Positions 7,914 through 18,400 of a DNA stretch of 57,159 bases are shown piece after piece; position 1 is the stretch's first letter, and each line of letters opens with the position of its first letter. The translations under genes were made by a program, and so were the position numbers. The notes under the pieces were generated by a model. It searched no databases, was not told where the DNA came from, and worked only from the letters and a program-made list of their open reading frames with translations. The stretch is taken from positions 1 through 57,159 of the forward strand of contig CAMVPA010000021.1 of NCBI GenBank assembly GCA_947169245.1, in the 5' to 3' direction. Source of the DNA: an uncultured Prevotellaceae bacterium (GTDB taxonomy: Bacteria > Bacteroidota > Bacteroidia > Bacteroidales > Bacteroidaceae).

Positions 7914-10900
7914 TCAGTTCTGCATCACCTTTCTGACATTGCCATCGCTCATGCGGACAATGTTCAGTCCGTGTTGAAAGCCATGCACTTGTCGGCCGCT
8001 GACCGTGTAAACAGCGCTGACGCTGGCTGCCGTCGATTGCACGGAGCCTACACGGGTGTCGGCGCCAACAGTTGCCTTGACGCTCAGCCCGCCATTCTCG
8101 TTGACGGCCTGCACCTGCCACTTGTCTGTCGAGGAATACCCGTCGAACGAGGTCTCTTTGGTGAATCCTGCCACCTCACCATTCTTCGTCACCACGTAAC
8201 AGATGGCATAGGGGACGACATTCCACGTCAGCCGTGAGCCCTCAGCCTTGACGACAGGCGCATCGCATGCCTCGCAAAGGAGATCGGGCTGCCAGCCGTC
8301 GTTGCCACCACAGACGTTCTTGATGGTGTACTGGGCTGCCTCTTCGTCGGTGAGGAAGTTCTTGACATTGTGTTTCTCTACTTTCTGGCCAGTGTTGCTG
8401 TCGGTGTAATAGTAGTATGTCTCGCGCTGGCTCAGATCCAGCGGATTGCCGTTGGCATCCACCGTGTTGTAGTCGGCCCAGAGCTCAGGCAGCCCGCCCA
8501 TGGTGTTGTACCAGCCCTTGGCCGGCAGCGGCACAAATGTCTGCGTGTTGATGAAGACGGTTTTGGGCGAACCGTGCCAGGGACGGCCCAGCCACACGTC
8601 GGTGACATTCAGCGTCCTGCCCGTCGTGTAGTCTTTGCCCGGACGAATGACGTTGTTCTGGAAGACATAACCCCACTTGCTGTCTGCCGTATGGTTCGGC
8701 GCTACGATGTAGCCACCCGACGGACGGTTGATCTCAAGCGTGTCGCCGTCGAGATAGACGTCGCCGCCATTGTATATGAAGTCGACGGCACCCTCGATGA
8801 GCGAGTTCTTGATGTAGTGACGGTTCTTCTGCGTAGAGGTGGTAATCCATGTGTCTTGGTAGGAGAGCAGGGCCACGTTGTTTAGGGCGATGCGGTCGGC
8901 GACGGTGTTCAGGGCGAGAGCCTGCGGACCTGCCTGTTTCTCGTGGCCATACGAGTTCTCGAGAGTGATGTTCTCGAAGAAGGTGTCGTCGCCCTTGACA
9001 ACGACGGTGGCTCCCGGGTCTACTCTGTAGGCATTGTCGCCACCGCAGAGGCGGTTGTCGGCAATAATGGTCTTGTCGCGCTCCTGACCGATGATGTGCA
9101 GGTAGGGCTTCTTGGCTGGAATGTCGATGTGCTCGTTGTATTCGCCGTTCTTCACGAAGATGAGCCACGGCTTGGCACGACCCTCGGGGGCTGCATCGAT
9201 GGCGCCTTGCAGTGAGGCGTAGTCACCGCTGCCGTCCTTGGCCACCACGGCATCGTAGAGACGCAATTCCGGCTGCTGGCGCTCCATGGTAGTGAAGCTG
9301 ATTGCTGCTGGCGCCACGGCATTTCCGCTGCGGGAGGTCAGCACACCTTCAGGCATGGAGAAGGTGTAAGACGTGTTATAGCTGAGTCCGCTATATCTGA
9401 ATATGGCGCTCTTACCGCTGATGATGGGCTCTAACTCTTCGCCGTTCAAGGTGGCCTTGCCCGTTCCGGCCTTTATCTTCTTGTCGAAGTTCAGGATGAT
9501 ACTGCCGTTGCGTGAGACGCCGGTGGCCTTGTTCTCGGGATTGCTCGAAACGAGCGTTGCCTGTTCCTCTGCCAGACTGCCGGCATCGGCCAGCACAAAG
9601 ATTTCTGCAATGGAGGTTCCGTCGTAGTCGCTGGCGACGCCCACCTTTTCGCTGGTGCGGTCGGGCATCCAGCGTATCCATACGCGTTGCTGCTCATTGG
9701 CATCGGCAGGCAGGGCAAACTCCTTCGGGCCGTCCCAGCCGCGGGCAGGGGGATTGAAGGTGCCTATCTTGGTGAAGCTTGTTCCGTCAATACTATACTC
9801 TACATTGTTTACGCTATAGGTGTTGTAGTCGTCGCCGATACAGCTGGAGATGACCAGATTCTGGTAGCCCTTGGAAGAGAATGATATTTCGAAGTACCAC
9901 TCCTCCGAGAGCTGTTTCCAGATGCGGGCAGCATACTTGCCGTTCTCCTGACCGTTCTCCACACCACGGCGCAACCAGCTATTGGTGGTGCCGTCGGCTT
10001 TGCGCAGCGACAGCAGACCGCCATTCTCCGAGTCGGCCTTGTAGTCGGCAGCACGTTCAGAAGTGGGATTGTCGTAGTAGAGATCCCATCCAACGATATA
10101 GTCTGTTGCCGAGAAGTTGGCCGTCACGTCCTTCTCACTGTCCATCTTGATGGTGCGTTCGGCAGCCGTCGTGTTGTCTTCCCAACCCGTGAAGGTCAGG
10201 ATGCGGTTGTTGATGGCGGTCAGCTTTACTTCTGTTCCCTCTTCGTACATGCGGCGGCCGTCGACGAAGGTGCCTGCCGGTGTCACCGTGACCAGATTGT
10301 CGCGGGCTCCGCCGGTCAGCGTCAGGCTCAGGGCATAGGTGTTGGCCTTGTTGAAGGTGGCCGTCAGCCGGGTGTCTTCACTGATGGTGAACTGATAGGG
10401 ATTCTCTGTGGAGACAATCTTGCCTGTAGCGTCGGCCCATCCGGCGAAGTGGTAGCCGAAGTTCTCGACGACGCTGAGCGTCACCTCGTCGCCCTGGTCG
10501 AAGACCGTCGACAGCGGCGTCACGGTGAGACTGCCGGCCGCCTCGTTGTCGAGGGCGACACTCAGCTTGCACTGCTTTACTTCCACAGGAGCGCCAATAA
10601 GCGTCCCCTCAATCATGATGTCGCCGAAGCCCACCTGCTTGGTGTTTCCCAAGCTGTAGAGGTTCAGGCGCAGGCCGCAGAGGCCGTCGCTGCCGTTGGC
10701 ACCAGCCACGGGCTCGCTCACTTCAGTCACGTCAGGCGTCTTGTTGTTGCGGTTGGGCACAATGCCGCTCTTGATGGTAGTCACTGTCCCGTCGGAAGCT
10801 ACCCACGAGGCGTCCACCTTTCCCCCGTCAGTGCCGTAGCGGCTCGTGTTGAACGATACCTTGGTAGGCGTAAAGACCATGCCGCGCTTGGGGGTGAAAT

Positions 10901-12872
10901 AGAAGTTCACGCCATTTCCCTCATTGGCCGAGCCGTCCTGCTGGGCAGGCTGCACCAGCGTCTGTTTCCTGACAGACCCCACCCCCTTATAGGTGAGCGA
11001 CGAACCCAGCTCCACATAGGAGGACTTGAAATAGGCGGCCATCTTCTCGTCAGGGCCGTATGTGGCCGTCTGACCCTCGCCGCCCTCATGGAAAGGGAAG
11101 CTGATGGTCACCGGCTCGTTTTCAAGTCCGGCGCCGCCTTCGGCCTGTCCGCTGATGCAGACGTCGGCCAGGCAGATGGTCTTACCCGTGGCGTCGCTGT
11201 TATACCAAGGGTAGACGCGCACCTCAAGCTGCTGGCCGCTTTCCAGGCTGATGACGGGCTGTGCCTTCACCTCATACATCGTATTGCCGGCCATCGACGT
11301 GGGGGCAAAGATGGTGGTACGGGTCTGGAAGTGGTCGGTGCTGTAGTAGACGTGGCACATCATGCCGCTACCACCGGCACCGCCGATGAACATCGAGATA
11401 TTGTTGATTTTCAGTGTCTGGTCCTTCGGAGCCTCCACGCCGAAGCTGATGTAGCGTTCCGGGTCGTCATCCTCGGCCTTGGTCCAGCTTTCGCCGACGA
11501 TGACGTTGCGCTGGGTCTTGCGGTTACTGTCGGTAGTGGCACCTTCGGGCCATGTGGTGCCGTCGACCTTCAGGGCGGCATAGTTCTTCACCACCATGTT
11601 GCTCCACTGTTCGTCAAGAGCGGTCACAGGGCCTTCCACGGTACAGGCTGCGTCGGCCAGCAACGGCCAGAAAGCCTTGAACGGAGCACCGCCACCCAGT
11701 TCGACGGCCTTGGCGGTCACGGGCACCTCAATGGTCTTCGTACCTAGTGCCACAGTCACCTTGCCGCTGAAGAGGCCGGCGCCCGTCAGTACCACACGGG
11801 CGAAAAACGATTGTACGAGCGTACCATTCTTATAGTTGACGCTCGTTGTCGGCGCCCACGTCTTTTTGTCGAGCGACAGTTCGACGCCATCGGTAGCCGT
11901 GATGGTGATGGCTCCGTCGGCTGGTGATAGGCCGAAGCCGTTGAGTGTCAGTTCCTTGGTCAGCGTCTGGCCTTTGTAGGCTTCGCCCATGTCAGCCGTC
12001 TCGGGCGATACTGACAGGTCGGTGGGAACGACGATGTGGTCGCTCAGGATGTCCTGCTCCTTCATGAGCTGGGCACAGAGGCGGGCCACAAGCAGGGCGC
12101 CCGTCGTGTTGAAGTGGGTGGAGCCCTGACCGTCGAACAGTTGTTCATGGCACTTCGTGTCACCATAGCTCTCATACAGTTCGGCAGTGGCTGTGGTCAG
12201 GTCGACAAACGACACGCTCTTTTCCTCGGCCAGCCGCTGCATGTGGTAGACGTAGTCCATCGTGTGGTCGTTGGCAGCTACCTTGTTGCCCGTGGTCAGA
12301 CCACTGTCGGTCAGCTTTGTGAACGAGTCGCCCAGGTCGTGCCGACCGTTACGCTTGATTTTCCCGTCGCTGCCGAAGTAGCTGCGGCAGACGGGAGCCA
12401 CCAGTACGGGTGTGGCGCCCTTGGCCTTCACCTCGTCGACAATCTTGCCCAACCACTGCTTGTAGGTGGTCGAGGGCGTTGTGCCGCGGGTGTCCAGGGC
12501 TGCCGCCTCGGTGGTCATGCCTTTGCTGATGTAGTAGTTGTAGACCTCCTCGCGGTCTGCACCGCCAATCTTCTCGTCGTTGTGGGCAAACTGTATGAGA
12601 ACATAGTCGCCCGCTTCCACGTTCTTCTTGGCCGTCTGCCACAGTTCGTTGTAGCCGCCGCGTGAGTCGCGGCCGCCCTTGGCATAGTTGACGCTGGTCC
12701 ATCCGTCGGTCAGAAACTGTCCGAAATACATACCCCAGCCACGCGTGACGGTAGCCGATTCGTCGTAGGGAGCCATCGTCGAGTCTCCCAGCGTGTGCAC
12801 CTTCTTGGCACCGATGGCTGCCGTGCTGACAGCCATGGCCAAGAGCAACATTCCAATAATCCTTGTTTTCAT
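7914..12872 (-). CDS. Secreted SGNH esterase plus pectin methylesterase (CE12/CE8-like)
   Basis: A 1652-residue secreted enzyme (signal peptide MKTRIIGMLLLAMAVSTAAIGA). Residues 25-270 are an SGNH/GDSL esterase like rhamnogalacturonan acetylesterases: GDSTMAPYD with the catalytic Ser, GGRDSRGG, QFAHNDEK and a late THFN with His. The middle contains beta-sandwich modules, two InlB-like B-repeats (GYHFAGW near 820, TFTGWED near 900) and an SbsA-type Ig domain near 1100-1195. Residues 1205-1530 are a pectin methylesterase right-handed beta-helix with YQDTW, VDFIYNGGDVYLDG and WLGRPWHG, holding both catalytic Asp and the Arg. The C-terminus ends in a short sorting-type domain (VYTVSGRQVHG...VRKVMQN). 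It should remove acetyl and methyl esters from pectin. Confidence 0.88.
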   Translation of the reverse strand: MKTRIIGMLLLAMAVSTAAIGAKKVHTLGDSTMAPYDESATVTRGWGMYFGQFLTDGWTSVNYAKGGRDSRGGYNELWQTAKKNVEAGDYVLIQFAHNDEKIGGADREEVYNYYISKGMTTEAAALDTRGTTPSTTYKQWLGKIVDEVKAKGATPVLVAPVCRSYFGSDGKIKRNGRHDLGDSFTKLTDSGLTTGNKVAANDHTMDYVYHMQRLAEEKSVSFVDLTTATAELYESYGDTKCHEQLFDGQGSTHFNTTGALLVARLCAQLMKEQDILSDHIVVPTDLSVSPETADMGEAYKGQTLTKELTLNGFGLSPADGAITITATDGVELSLDKKTWAPTTSVNYKNGTLVQSFFARVVLTGAGLFSGKVTVALGTKTIEVPVTAKAVELGGGAPFKAFWPLLADAACTVEGPVTALDEQWSNMVVKNYAALKVDGTTWPEGATTDSNRKTQRNVIVGESWTKAEDDDPERYISFGVEAPKDQTLKINNISMFIGGAGGSGMMCHVYYSTDHFQTRTTIFAPTSMAGNTMYEVKAQPVISLESGQQLEVRVYPWYNSDATGKTICLADVCISGQAEGGAGLENEPVTISFPFHEGGEGQTATYGPDEKMAAYFKSSYVELGSSLTYKGVGSVRKQTLVQPAQQDGSANEGNGVNFYFTPKRGMVFTPTKVSFNTSRYGTDGGKVDASWVASDGTVTTIKSGIVPNRNNKTPDVTEVSEPVAGANGSDGLCGLRLNLYSLGNTKQVGFGDIMIEGTLIGAPVEVKQCKLSVALDNEAAGSLTVTPLSTVFDQGDEVTLSVVENFGYHFAGWADATGKIVSTENPYQFTISEDTRLTATFNKANTYALSLTLTGGARDNLVTVTPAGTFVDGRRMYEEGTEVKLTAINNRILTFTGWEDNTTAAERTIKMDSEKDVTANFSATDYIVGWDLYYDNPTSERAADYKADSENGGLLSLRKADGTTNSWLRRGVENGQENGKYAARIWKQLSEEWYFEISFSSKGYQNLVISSCIGDDYNTYSVNNVEYSIDGTSFTKIGTFNPPARGWDGPKEFALPADANEQQRVWIRWMPDRTSEKVGVASDYDGTSIAEIFVLADAGSLAEEQATLVSSNPENKATGVSRNGSIILNFDKKIKAGTGKATLNGEELEPIISGKSAIFRYSGLSYNTSYTFSMPEGVLTSRSGNAVAPAAISFTTMERQQPELRLYDAVVAKDGSGDYASLQGAIDAAPEGRAKPWLIFVKNGEYNEHIDIPAKKPYLHIIGQERDKTIIADNRLCGGDNAYRVDPGATVVVKGDDTFFENITLENSYGHEKQAGPQALALNTVADRIALNNVALLSYQDTWITTSTQKNRHYIKNSLIEGAVDFIYNGGDVYLDGDTLEINRPSGGYIVAPNHTADSKWGYVFQNNVIRPGKDYTTGRTLNVTDVWLGRPWHGSPKTVFINTQTFVPLPAKGWYNTMGGLPELWADYNTVDANGNPLDLSQRETYYYYTDSNTGQKVEKHNVKNFLTDEEAAQYTIKNVCGGNDGWQPDLLCEACDAPVVKAEGSRLTWNVVPYAICYVVTKNGEVAGFTKETSFDGYSSTDKWQVQAVNENGGLSVKATVGADTRVGSVQSTAASVSAVYTVSGRQVHGFQHGLNIVRMSDGNVRKVMQN

Positions 12873-12913
12873 TTTTAAGTAGTTTGTTTTTAGTCATCAA
12901 GCATTTCTGGCTG

Positions 12914-12921
12914 CAAAGGTA
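12914..12921 (-). promoter_or_regulatory. -7 promoter box of the pectin esterase gene
   Basis: Minus-strand TACCTTTG, about 40 bases before the ATG at 12872. The -33 region lacks TTTG, as expected for an activator-dependent promoter; a direct repeat lies just upstream. Confidence 0.55.
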
Positions 12922-12952
12922 CGGCTTTACAGCGATGGAATGGGGTGAAATA

Positions 12953-12990
12953 TGCGTCAAAGAAGGGGAGAAATGCGTCAAAGACGGGGA
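12953..12990. promoter_or_regulatory. Direct repeat, candidate AraC-type operator
   Basis: Two 17-base copies of TGCGTCAAAGAnGGGGA at 12953-12969 and 12974-12990, start-to-start 21 bp (two helical turns). They would be centred roughly 54 and 75 bases upstream of the predicted transcription start of the pectin esterase gene, and sit next to the gene for an AraC-type regulator. They might instead be a two-unit short tandem array. Confidence 0.5.
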
Positions 12991-12998
12991 AAAAAGCC

Positions 12999-15485
12999 TC
13001 AGACAGCACTTTTGTACTCTGTAGGCGACAGCCCTACGCTCTGCCGGAAGCAGCGGCTGAAGTATTTGGGGTCGGTGAAGCCACAGGCGTAGGCCGTCTC
13101 GGCGACAGTCTTGTCGGTGGTACGCAGCAGCTGACAGGCCCGCTTGATGCGTGCCTCGCGCAGCAGGTCCTGCGGTGTGATGCCCATGGTCTGTTTCACC
13201 TTGCGCTGCAGTCCCGAGCGGCTGGTAGCTGCCGCCTCGGCCATGTCGCCGACGGTGGCATCGCTGTTGCTGATGTTTTGCTCGATGAAGGTCATGACAC
13301 GCTGCATCATCGGGTCGGCGGTGGCCGTAGCTGGGGTGCTGACCGTCTGGTCAGCCGATTTCCTCTCCATCAGTGCCAGATAGGCCTCCAGTGTCTCGTG
13401 TTGCTTGCGCTTGATGTGGCGTATATATAATAAGGTGGCGACAACAGCGCCTACTATGCACAGGATGAGCAGAGCCAGCAATAGGCGGCCGGACGTCGAC
13501 TCCCAGAACGTCGGCTTCACGATGACGACCAGCTGTCGCACGTTGTCCGTCCACTGACCGTCAGCATTTGTCGAGCGTATCAGCAGTTGATAGGTACCGG
13601 GCTTCAGGTCAAGAAGTGTTGCCGACCGGTCATGGCCGATGTAGTTCCATGCTGTGCTGTCCCTGTCATTGGCCGTCAGCAGTGAGAAGGCATAGCGGAT
13701 GAGGCTGGTGGCACTGTAGTCGATAGCAGCAAAGCGCACCGTGAGACTCCGCTCGTGGGGCTGTAGTACCAGCGTGTCGAGAGGCTCTGCGGCCCAACGG
13801 TTATCACCGCCTTGTACGGAGATGCCGGTCAGCACGACGGCCGGCGCTGCATGGCGGTTTTCCGTCATCTGCCGCGAGGACGTGATGAAGGCGCCGTCGT
13901 TGAGGCCGAAAAGCCAGCGTCCCTTTCCGAGCTTCATGGGATGGGCATCGCTGAAGCGGTATTCTTTTCCGAAATAGTTGGCATCGAGTACGCGCAGATG
14001 GCCATTGCTGTCAAGAAGGCTCACCAGATGGTTGCTGACAACCATGACACCATCGCCGTCGGTGCGGGTCAACGACAGCGCCACGTCGCTGGGCAGCAGG
14101 TGGCTGGCTGTGTTGAGGTGCTTGAAGTGCAGCACATCGGCTGTCAGGTCGCTGTCCTCAATCATGTTCACTCCGCCGCTCTCCGTACTGACAAAGAGGC
14201 GGCCGCGGCCGTCCTCCAGAATGTCCATCGTTGCACCGCTGCTCAGGCTCTCTTTCCTGTTTGCCTCACGCTGGTGTCGATGGAACCGCATTTTTTTGAG
14301 GTTCTTTTCCAGTCGCCCGATAATCAGTCCGTCGGTGGCGGCTACCATCAGAACACCTGTTTTAGTGATGTGTATGTAGCGTGCCCGCTGTCCTATGGTG
14401 GCCGGGTAGTTCTGTGGCGTTACAAACCGTGGCGTCCCGGCCTGCGGGTTGTCCGAACAGCAGATGCCGCCGCTGAAGGTGGCTATCCACAGCCGCCCGA
14501 AGCGGTCTTCGGCGATGTGGTAGACATCCTTTGCTGCCATGGCCGAGAGGTGTTCCATCATGAAGACGCCGTCACGCGTTTCACGCAGTCTGAACAGTCC
14601 GTCAGGCTTGGAGCCCAGCCACAGCGTGCCGTCGGCCGTCTGGTGCATACAATAGACGGGAGACCTGAAGCTTGTCGGACTCACTGACAGCCGTCCGTCA
14701 GAGCCAAGATAGCCCAACAGCCGGTCGTCGGCTTCGCTGTAGACGGCCACCATCATGTTTTCTCTCGTCGTTATCCAGTAGCGGCCGTTACGGTCGTGGA
14801 ACAGACACTTCACCTGCGCCGGCTGCGGCATGGTGACAGGCTTGGTGCGCTCCACGTCGGTAGTCAGCTTGTAGACACCGTCGCTGCCCAGAACCCAGAG
14901 GTTGCCTTGCTTGTCATGACAAGCAAACGACAGCTCCTGCGAAGCGATGCCGGTTGGAAGTAGCACCTGTTCGGCTTTCGTCTTGTCACGGTACATCAGG
15001 CGTCCGTCCTTCGTCAGTGTCCACTCCGTGCCGTGAGCGTCAGTCCACGTCAGGGGGCTGTTATGGCCAAGCAGCGAACGGCTCTGGCGGTAGCGTAAAA
15101 TTGACGTTGCGGCTTCCTGACAAGCTGTGCTGTCAAGATTATGGAAACGGTAGGTACGTGTGTCGAAACGGTAGTAGTCGTTGTCGTCAACACGACAGAT
15201 GATCTGGCCGTCGGGCGTCAGCGCTATGTCGCGGATGCGGTCGGTGGTCATACGGCAGCCGTCACCCGGCATGGGTTTGAATGTCTGGAACTCGTAGCCG
15301 TCGAAGCGGCAGAGGCCGTTCCACGTCGAGAACCACATGAAGCCGTTGCCGTCCTGCAGCAGTTGCGTCACATGACTGTGCGCCAGTCCGTCGTCTTCAT
15401 CGTATTTCGTGACGTGGCACACGGGCTGTGCCAAAGCCGACACAGCCACAAACAGCAGCAGGTGGAACGTAACGCGTCGGATCAC
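12999..15485 (-). CDS. Membrane-spanning propeller/AraC-type regulator lacking kinase
   Basis: An 828-residue sugar-sensing regulator. Signal peptide residues 1-19 (MIRRVTFHLLLFVAVSALA), then two-component-regulator propeller repeats to about 560 (YDEDDGLAHSHVTQLLQDGNGFMWFSTWNGLCRFDG and many FMWF/LWV/LWIA-type repeats), a Y_Y_Y domain about 570-650, one membrane helix about 663-684 (LLLALLILCIVGAVVATLLYI), a 40-residue linker and an AraC HTH from about 724 to the end (GFTDPKYFSRCFRQSVGLSPTEY). Classical HTCS proteins have kinase and receiver domains between helix and HTH; both are absent here, with no frame break. It starts with GTG overlapping the TGA of the GH43-GH2 gene (GTGA), so it is translationally coupled to that enzyme. 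Confidence 0.88.
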   Translation of the reverse strand: MIRRVTFHLLLFVAVSALAQPVCHVTKYDEDDGLAHSHVTQLLQDGNGFMWFSTWNGLCRFDGYEFQTFKPMPGDGCRMTTDRIRDIALTPDGQIICRVDDNDYYRFDTRTYRFHNLDSTACQEAATSILRYRQSRSLLGHNSPLTWTDAHGTEWTLTKDGRLMYRDKTKAEQVLLPTGIASQELSFACHDKQGNLWVLGSDGVYKLTTDVERTKPVTMPQPAQVKCLFHDRNGRYWITTRENMMVAVYSEADDRLLGYLGSDGRLSVSPTSFRSPVYCMHQTADGTLWLGSKPDGLFRLRETRDGVFMMEHLSAMAAKDVYHIAEDRFGRLWIATFSGGICCSDNPQAGTPRFVTPQNYPATIGQRARYIHITKTGVLMVAATDGLIIGRLEKNLKKMRFHRHQREANRKESLSSGATMDILEDGRGRLFVSTESGGVNMIEDSDLTADVLHFKHLNTASHLLPSDVALSLTRTDGDGVMVVSNHLVSLLDSNGHLRVLDANYFGKEYRFSDAHPMKLGKGRWLFGLNDGAFITSSRQMTENRHAAPAVVLTGISVQGGDNRWAAEPLDTLVLQPHERSLTVRFAAIDYSATSLIRYAFSLLTANDRDSTAWNYIGHDRSATLLDLKPGTYQLLIRSTNADGQWTDNVRQLVVIVKPTFWESTSGRLLLALLILCIVGAVVATLLYIRHIKRKQHETLEAYLALMERKSADQTVSTPATATADPMMQRVMTFIEQNISNSDATVGDMAEAAATSRSGLQRKVKQTMGITPQDLLREARIKRACQLLRTTDKTVAETAYACGFTDPKYFSRCFRQSVGLSPTEYKSAV

Positions 15486-18400
15486 TTCACGGGAATGGTA
15501 ATGGTTCCTGAAAGGCGGCGCTGGTCGTCAGTGACCTTCAGCGTCAGCTGGCCGGGGGCGTAGCTGGCCTGGACGATGACGACGAGCTGGCCGTTGAACA
15601 GGCGCATCGTGGGCTCCGTGAACGGCTCCAGCGACGTGGCGTCGCCATTGCAGACGGCGCGGAACGTGCCGGCACCCTCCACCTCGAAGCGCAGCTGGTC
15701 GGCGGCATCGGGGATGAGCGTGCCGTCGGCATCGGTCAGCGAGACCGTGACGAAGGCCAGGTCCTGACCGTCGGCGGTGAGGGTGGGGGTCATAGGTCTC
15801 ATGGGGCTTATAGACCCTATGGGGCTCACGGGCGAAGACTGTGTCCAGACGTCGAGCTGCAGTTTGGCGGGCTCGCCGGGCGTCTTCATGGTCTGCTCGC
15901 CGGCCTTACGGCCCTGTTCGTCGTAGACGACGACCTTCACCTCGCCGGGCTCGTAGACCACGTTGTTCCAGCGCAGGCGGTAACGGTCCAGGCGGTGCTC
16001 ATCGCTCCACTTCCCGCTTTCCTCCTTCCACTTTTTGATTCTTCCCTGGCTCTTGCCGTTGACGAAGAGCTCGCCCTCCGGGTAGTCGGTGTAGCAGTAG
16101 ACGGGCGTCACCTGTCCTATGCGGTTTTGGCTCTGGCCGGCGTCACCTTTTCGGGATGCCGGGCGGCCCTTCTGCTTCTTGTCCGTTCCCCACGACCAGT
16201 GCGGCAGCAGGTGGATGGTGTGCTCGCTGGTGTTCCAGTGCGAGCGGTACAGGTAGTAGCGGTCCTTGGGCAGGCCGGCGAGGTCGCAGATGCCGAAGTA
16301 GCTCGAGCGGCTGGGCCAGTACTCGTCGAAGGGCGAGGGCTCGCCCAGATAGTCGTAGCCCGTCCACACGAACTCGCCGATGACCCACGGGTAGTCCTCC
16401 TGGCGGCGCCAGTCGTCGTCGGGCAGGTTCGCCCATGCGCAGTACTCTACGTCGTAGCCCGAGCACTGTCCGTCGGCCTCCTTGATGGCCGTGGGGTCGT
16501 AGCCGGGCATCCATGAAGAGTAGCGGGCGTAGTCGTTGAGCTCGACGGGGAACTTATAGATGCCGCGCGAAGAGACCGTCGACGTGGTCTCTGAGCCCAG
16601 CAGGAAACCGTGTGTCAGCGTCTTGTAGGCCTTCTCATACTTCGGCAGACGGTAGTTCAGTCCGGGGATGTCCATGGCCTGTGCAAAGCCGCTGGCCAGG
16701 GCGTTGTCCACCATGTCCAGTCCCTGTGTGACGGGACGCGACGGGTCGAGCTTGTGGCAGAGGCTCTGCAGACGCTCGAGGATGGGCAGCGACTGCTTGT
16801 GCCTCTGCTCGGGTATCTCGTTGCCTATCGACCACATGACGATGGCGGGGTGGTTGCGGTTGGCCAGCACCAGGTTCTCAATGTCGCGGTCGCTCCACTC
16901 GTCGAAGAAGCGTGAATAGCCGTTCTTGCACTTGGGGTACTTCCACATGTCGAACGACTCGGCCATCACCATCATGCCCAGCGAGTCGCAGAGGTCCATC
17001 TGCATCTGACTCGGCATGTTGTGGCTCGTGCGGATGGCGTCGCAGCCCATCGCCTTCATGGTCTTGATCTGACGGATGAGAGCGGCCTTGTTGATGGCAG
17101 CGCCCAAGGGGCCGAGGTCGTGGTGCAGGCAGACGCCCTTCAGCTTGCGGGTGACGCCGTTCAGCTGGAAGCCGCCCTCCTTGCTCACCTTGACGGTGCG
17201 CAGTCCCACGTTCTGCACCAGCTCGTCGAGCAGCTGCCCGTTCTTCATGAGCTTCACGTGCGCTTTATATAAATAAGGTGTCTCGGGCGTCCACAGATGG
17301 GCGTTGGCGACGGTCAGGGTGAAGGTCGTACCTCGTACCCCGATAGACTGGTTTTCTCGAACCTCGTACCTCGTACCTCGTACCTCGATTGACTGGTGTC
17401 GGTGGTCGACGATGCGGCCGCGCTGGTCGCGCAGCTCCACCTCGAAGGCTAAGCCCTCGGCCGCAGCGCTGCCGGTGCCGACGGTCACCTCGACGGTGGC
17501 GCGGTTGCCCTCGATGGCTGTCGTACGGACGTACGTCTTCCAGGGGTCTATCCAGTCCTTGCCCTTCAGCACGAGCTTCACGGGGCGGTAGATGCCGGCG
17601 CCGGGATACCAGCGCGAGCTCTCCTCCACGTTCTGCAGGTCCACCTCGACGAGGTTGGCGCCCGGCTTCACGAAGTCGGTGATGTCGACGCGGAACGTGT
17701 TGTAGCCGTAGGCCCAGTAGCCGGCCTTCCGTCCGCCGACATAGACCGTGGGCTCGGCCATGGCGCCGTCGAACAGCAGTTCGGCGTGACCGCTGAAGCC
17801 GGTCGGGATAAAGATGTTGCGCTTATAGTGGCCCTCGCCAATCCAGGGCAGCGAGCCCGAGCGCCCACTCTTCTCGGTGGGCGTCTTCTCGCCGTTCTGC
17901 TCGATGGCCACCACCTGCAGGTCCCACTTCTTGTCGAACGGTCCGCTGATGGCCCAGTCGTGGGGCACGCTGACCGTCTGCCACTTCTTCTTGTCGCGGC
18001 TGAAGAGCCAGTCGTCGGTGAGGTTATCTCGTACCTCGTACCTCGAACCTCGTACCTCGAGCGACGCGCTCCACTGCTCCAGCCGCTCGTATTCCGCCTT
18101 CGTCAGACGGAGGAAGGAGCCGTGCTGTGGGCCGCTGACGCCCTCGATGTTGCGGGGGTCGCGGAAGTTGCGCATATATTTGTCGGCCTTGCACAGCCGG
18201 TAGTTCTTCGGGCGCGACGAGTACTCGATGTAGGCGATGGTCCACCCCTCTTCGCCCGCCAGCTGGAAGGCCGAGACGCCCTCGCACTTCTTCTTGCCCT
18301 CGAAGTTCACGTAGTCGTCGGCCACCGGCTCCGGCCACGGCCCCGTCAGCTTCTTGGCCGTCGACGTGAAGAGGCCGGGCTGTCCGCCCTCCTTCTTGAT

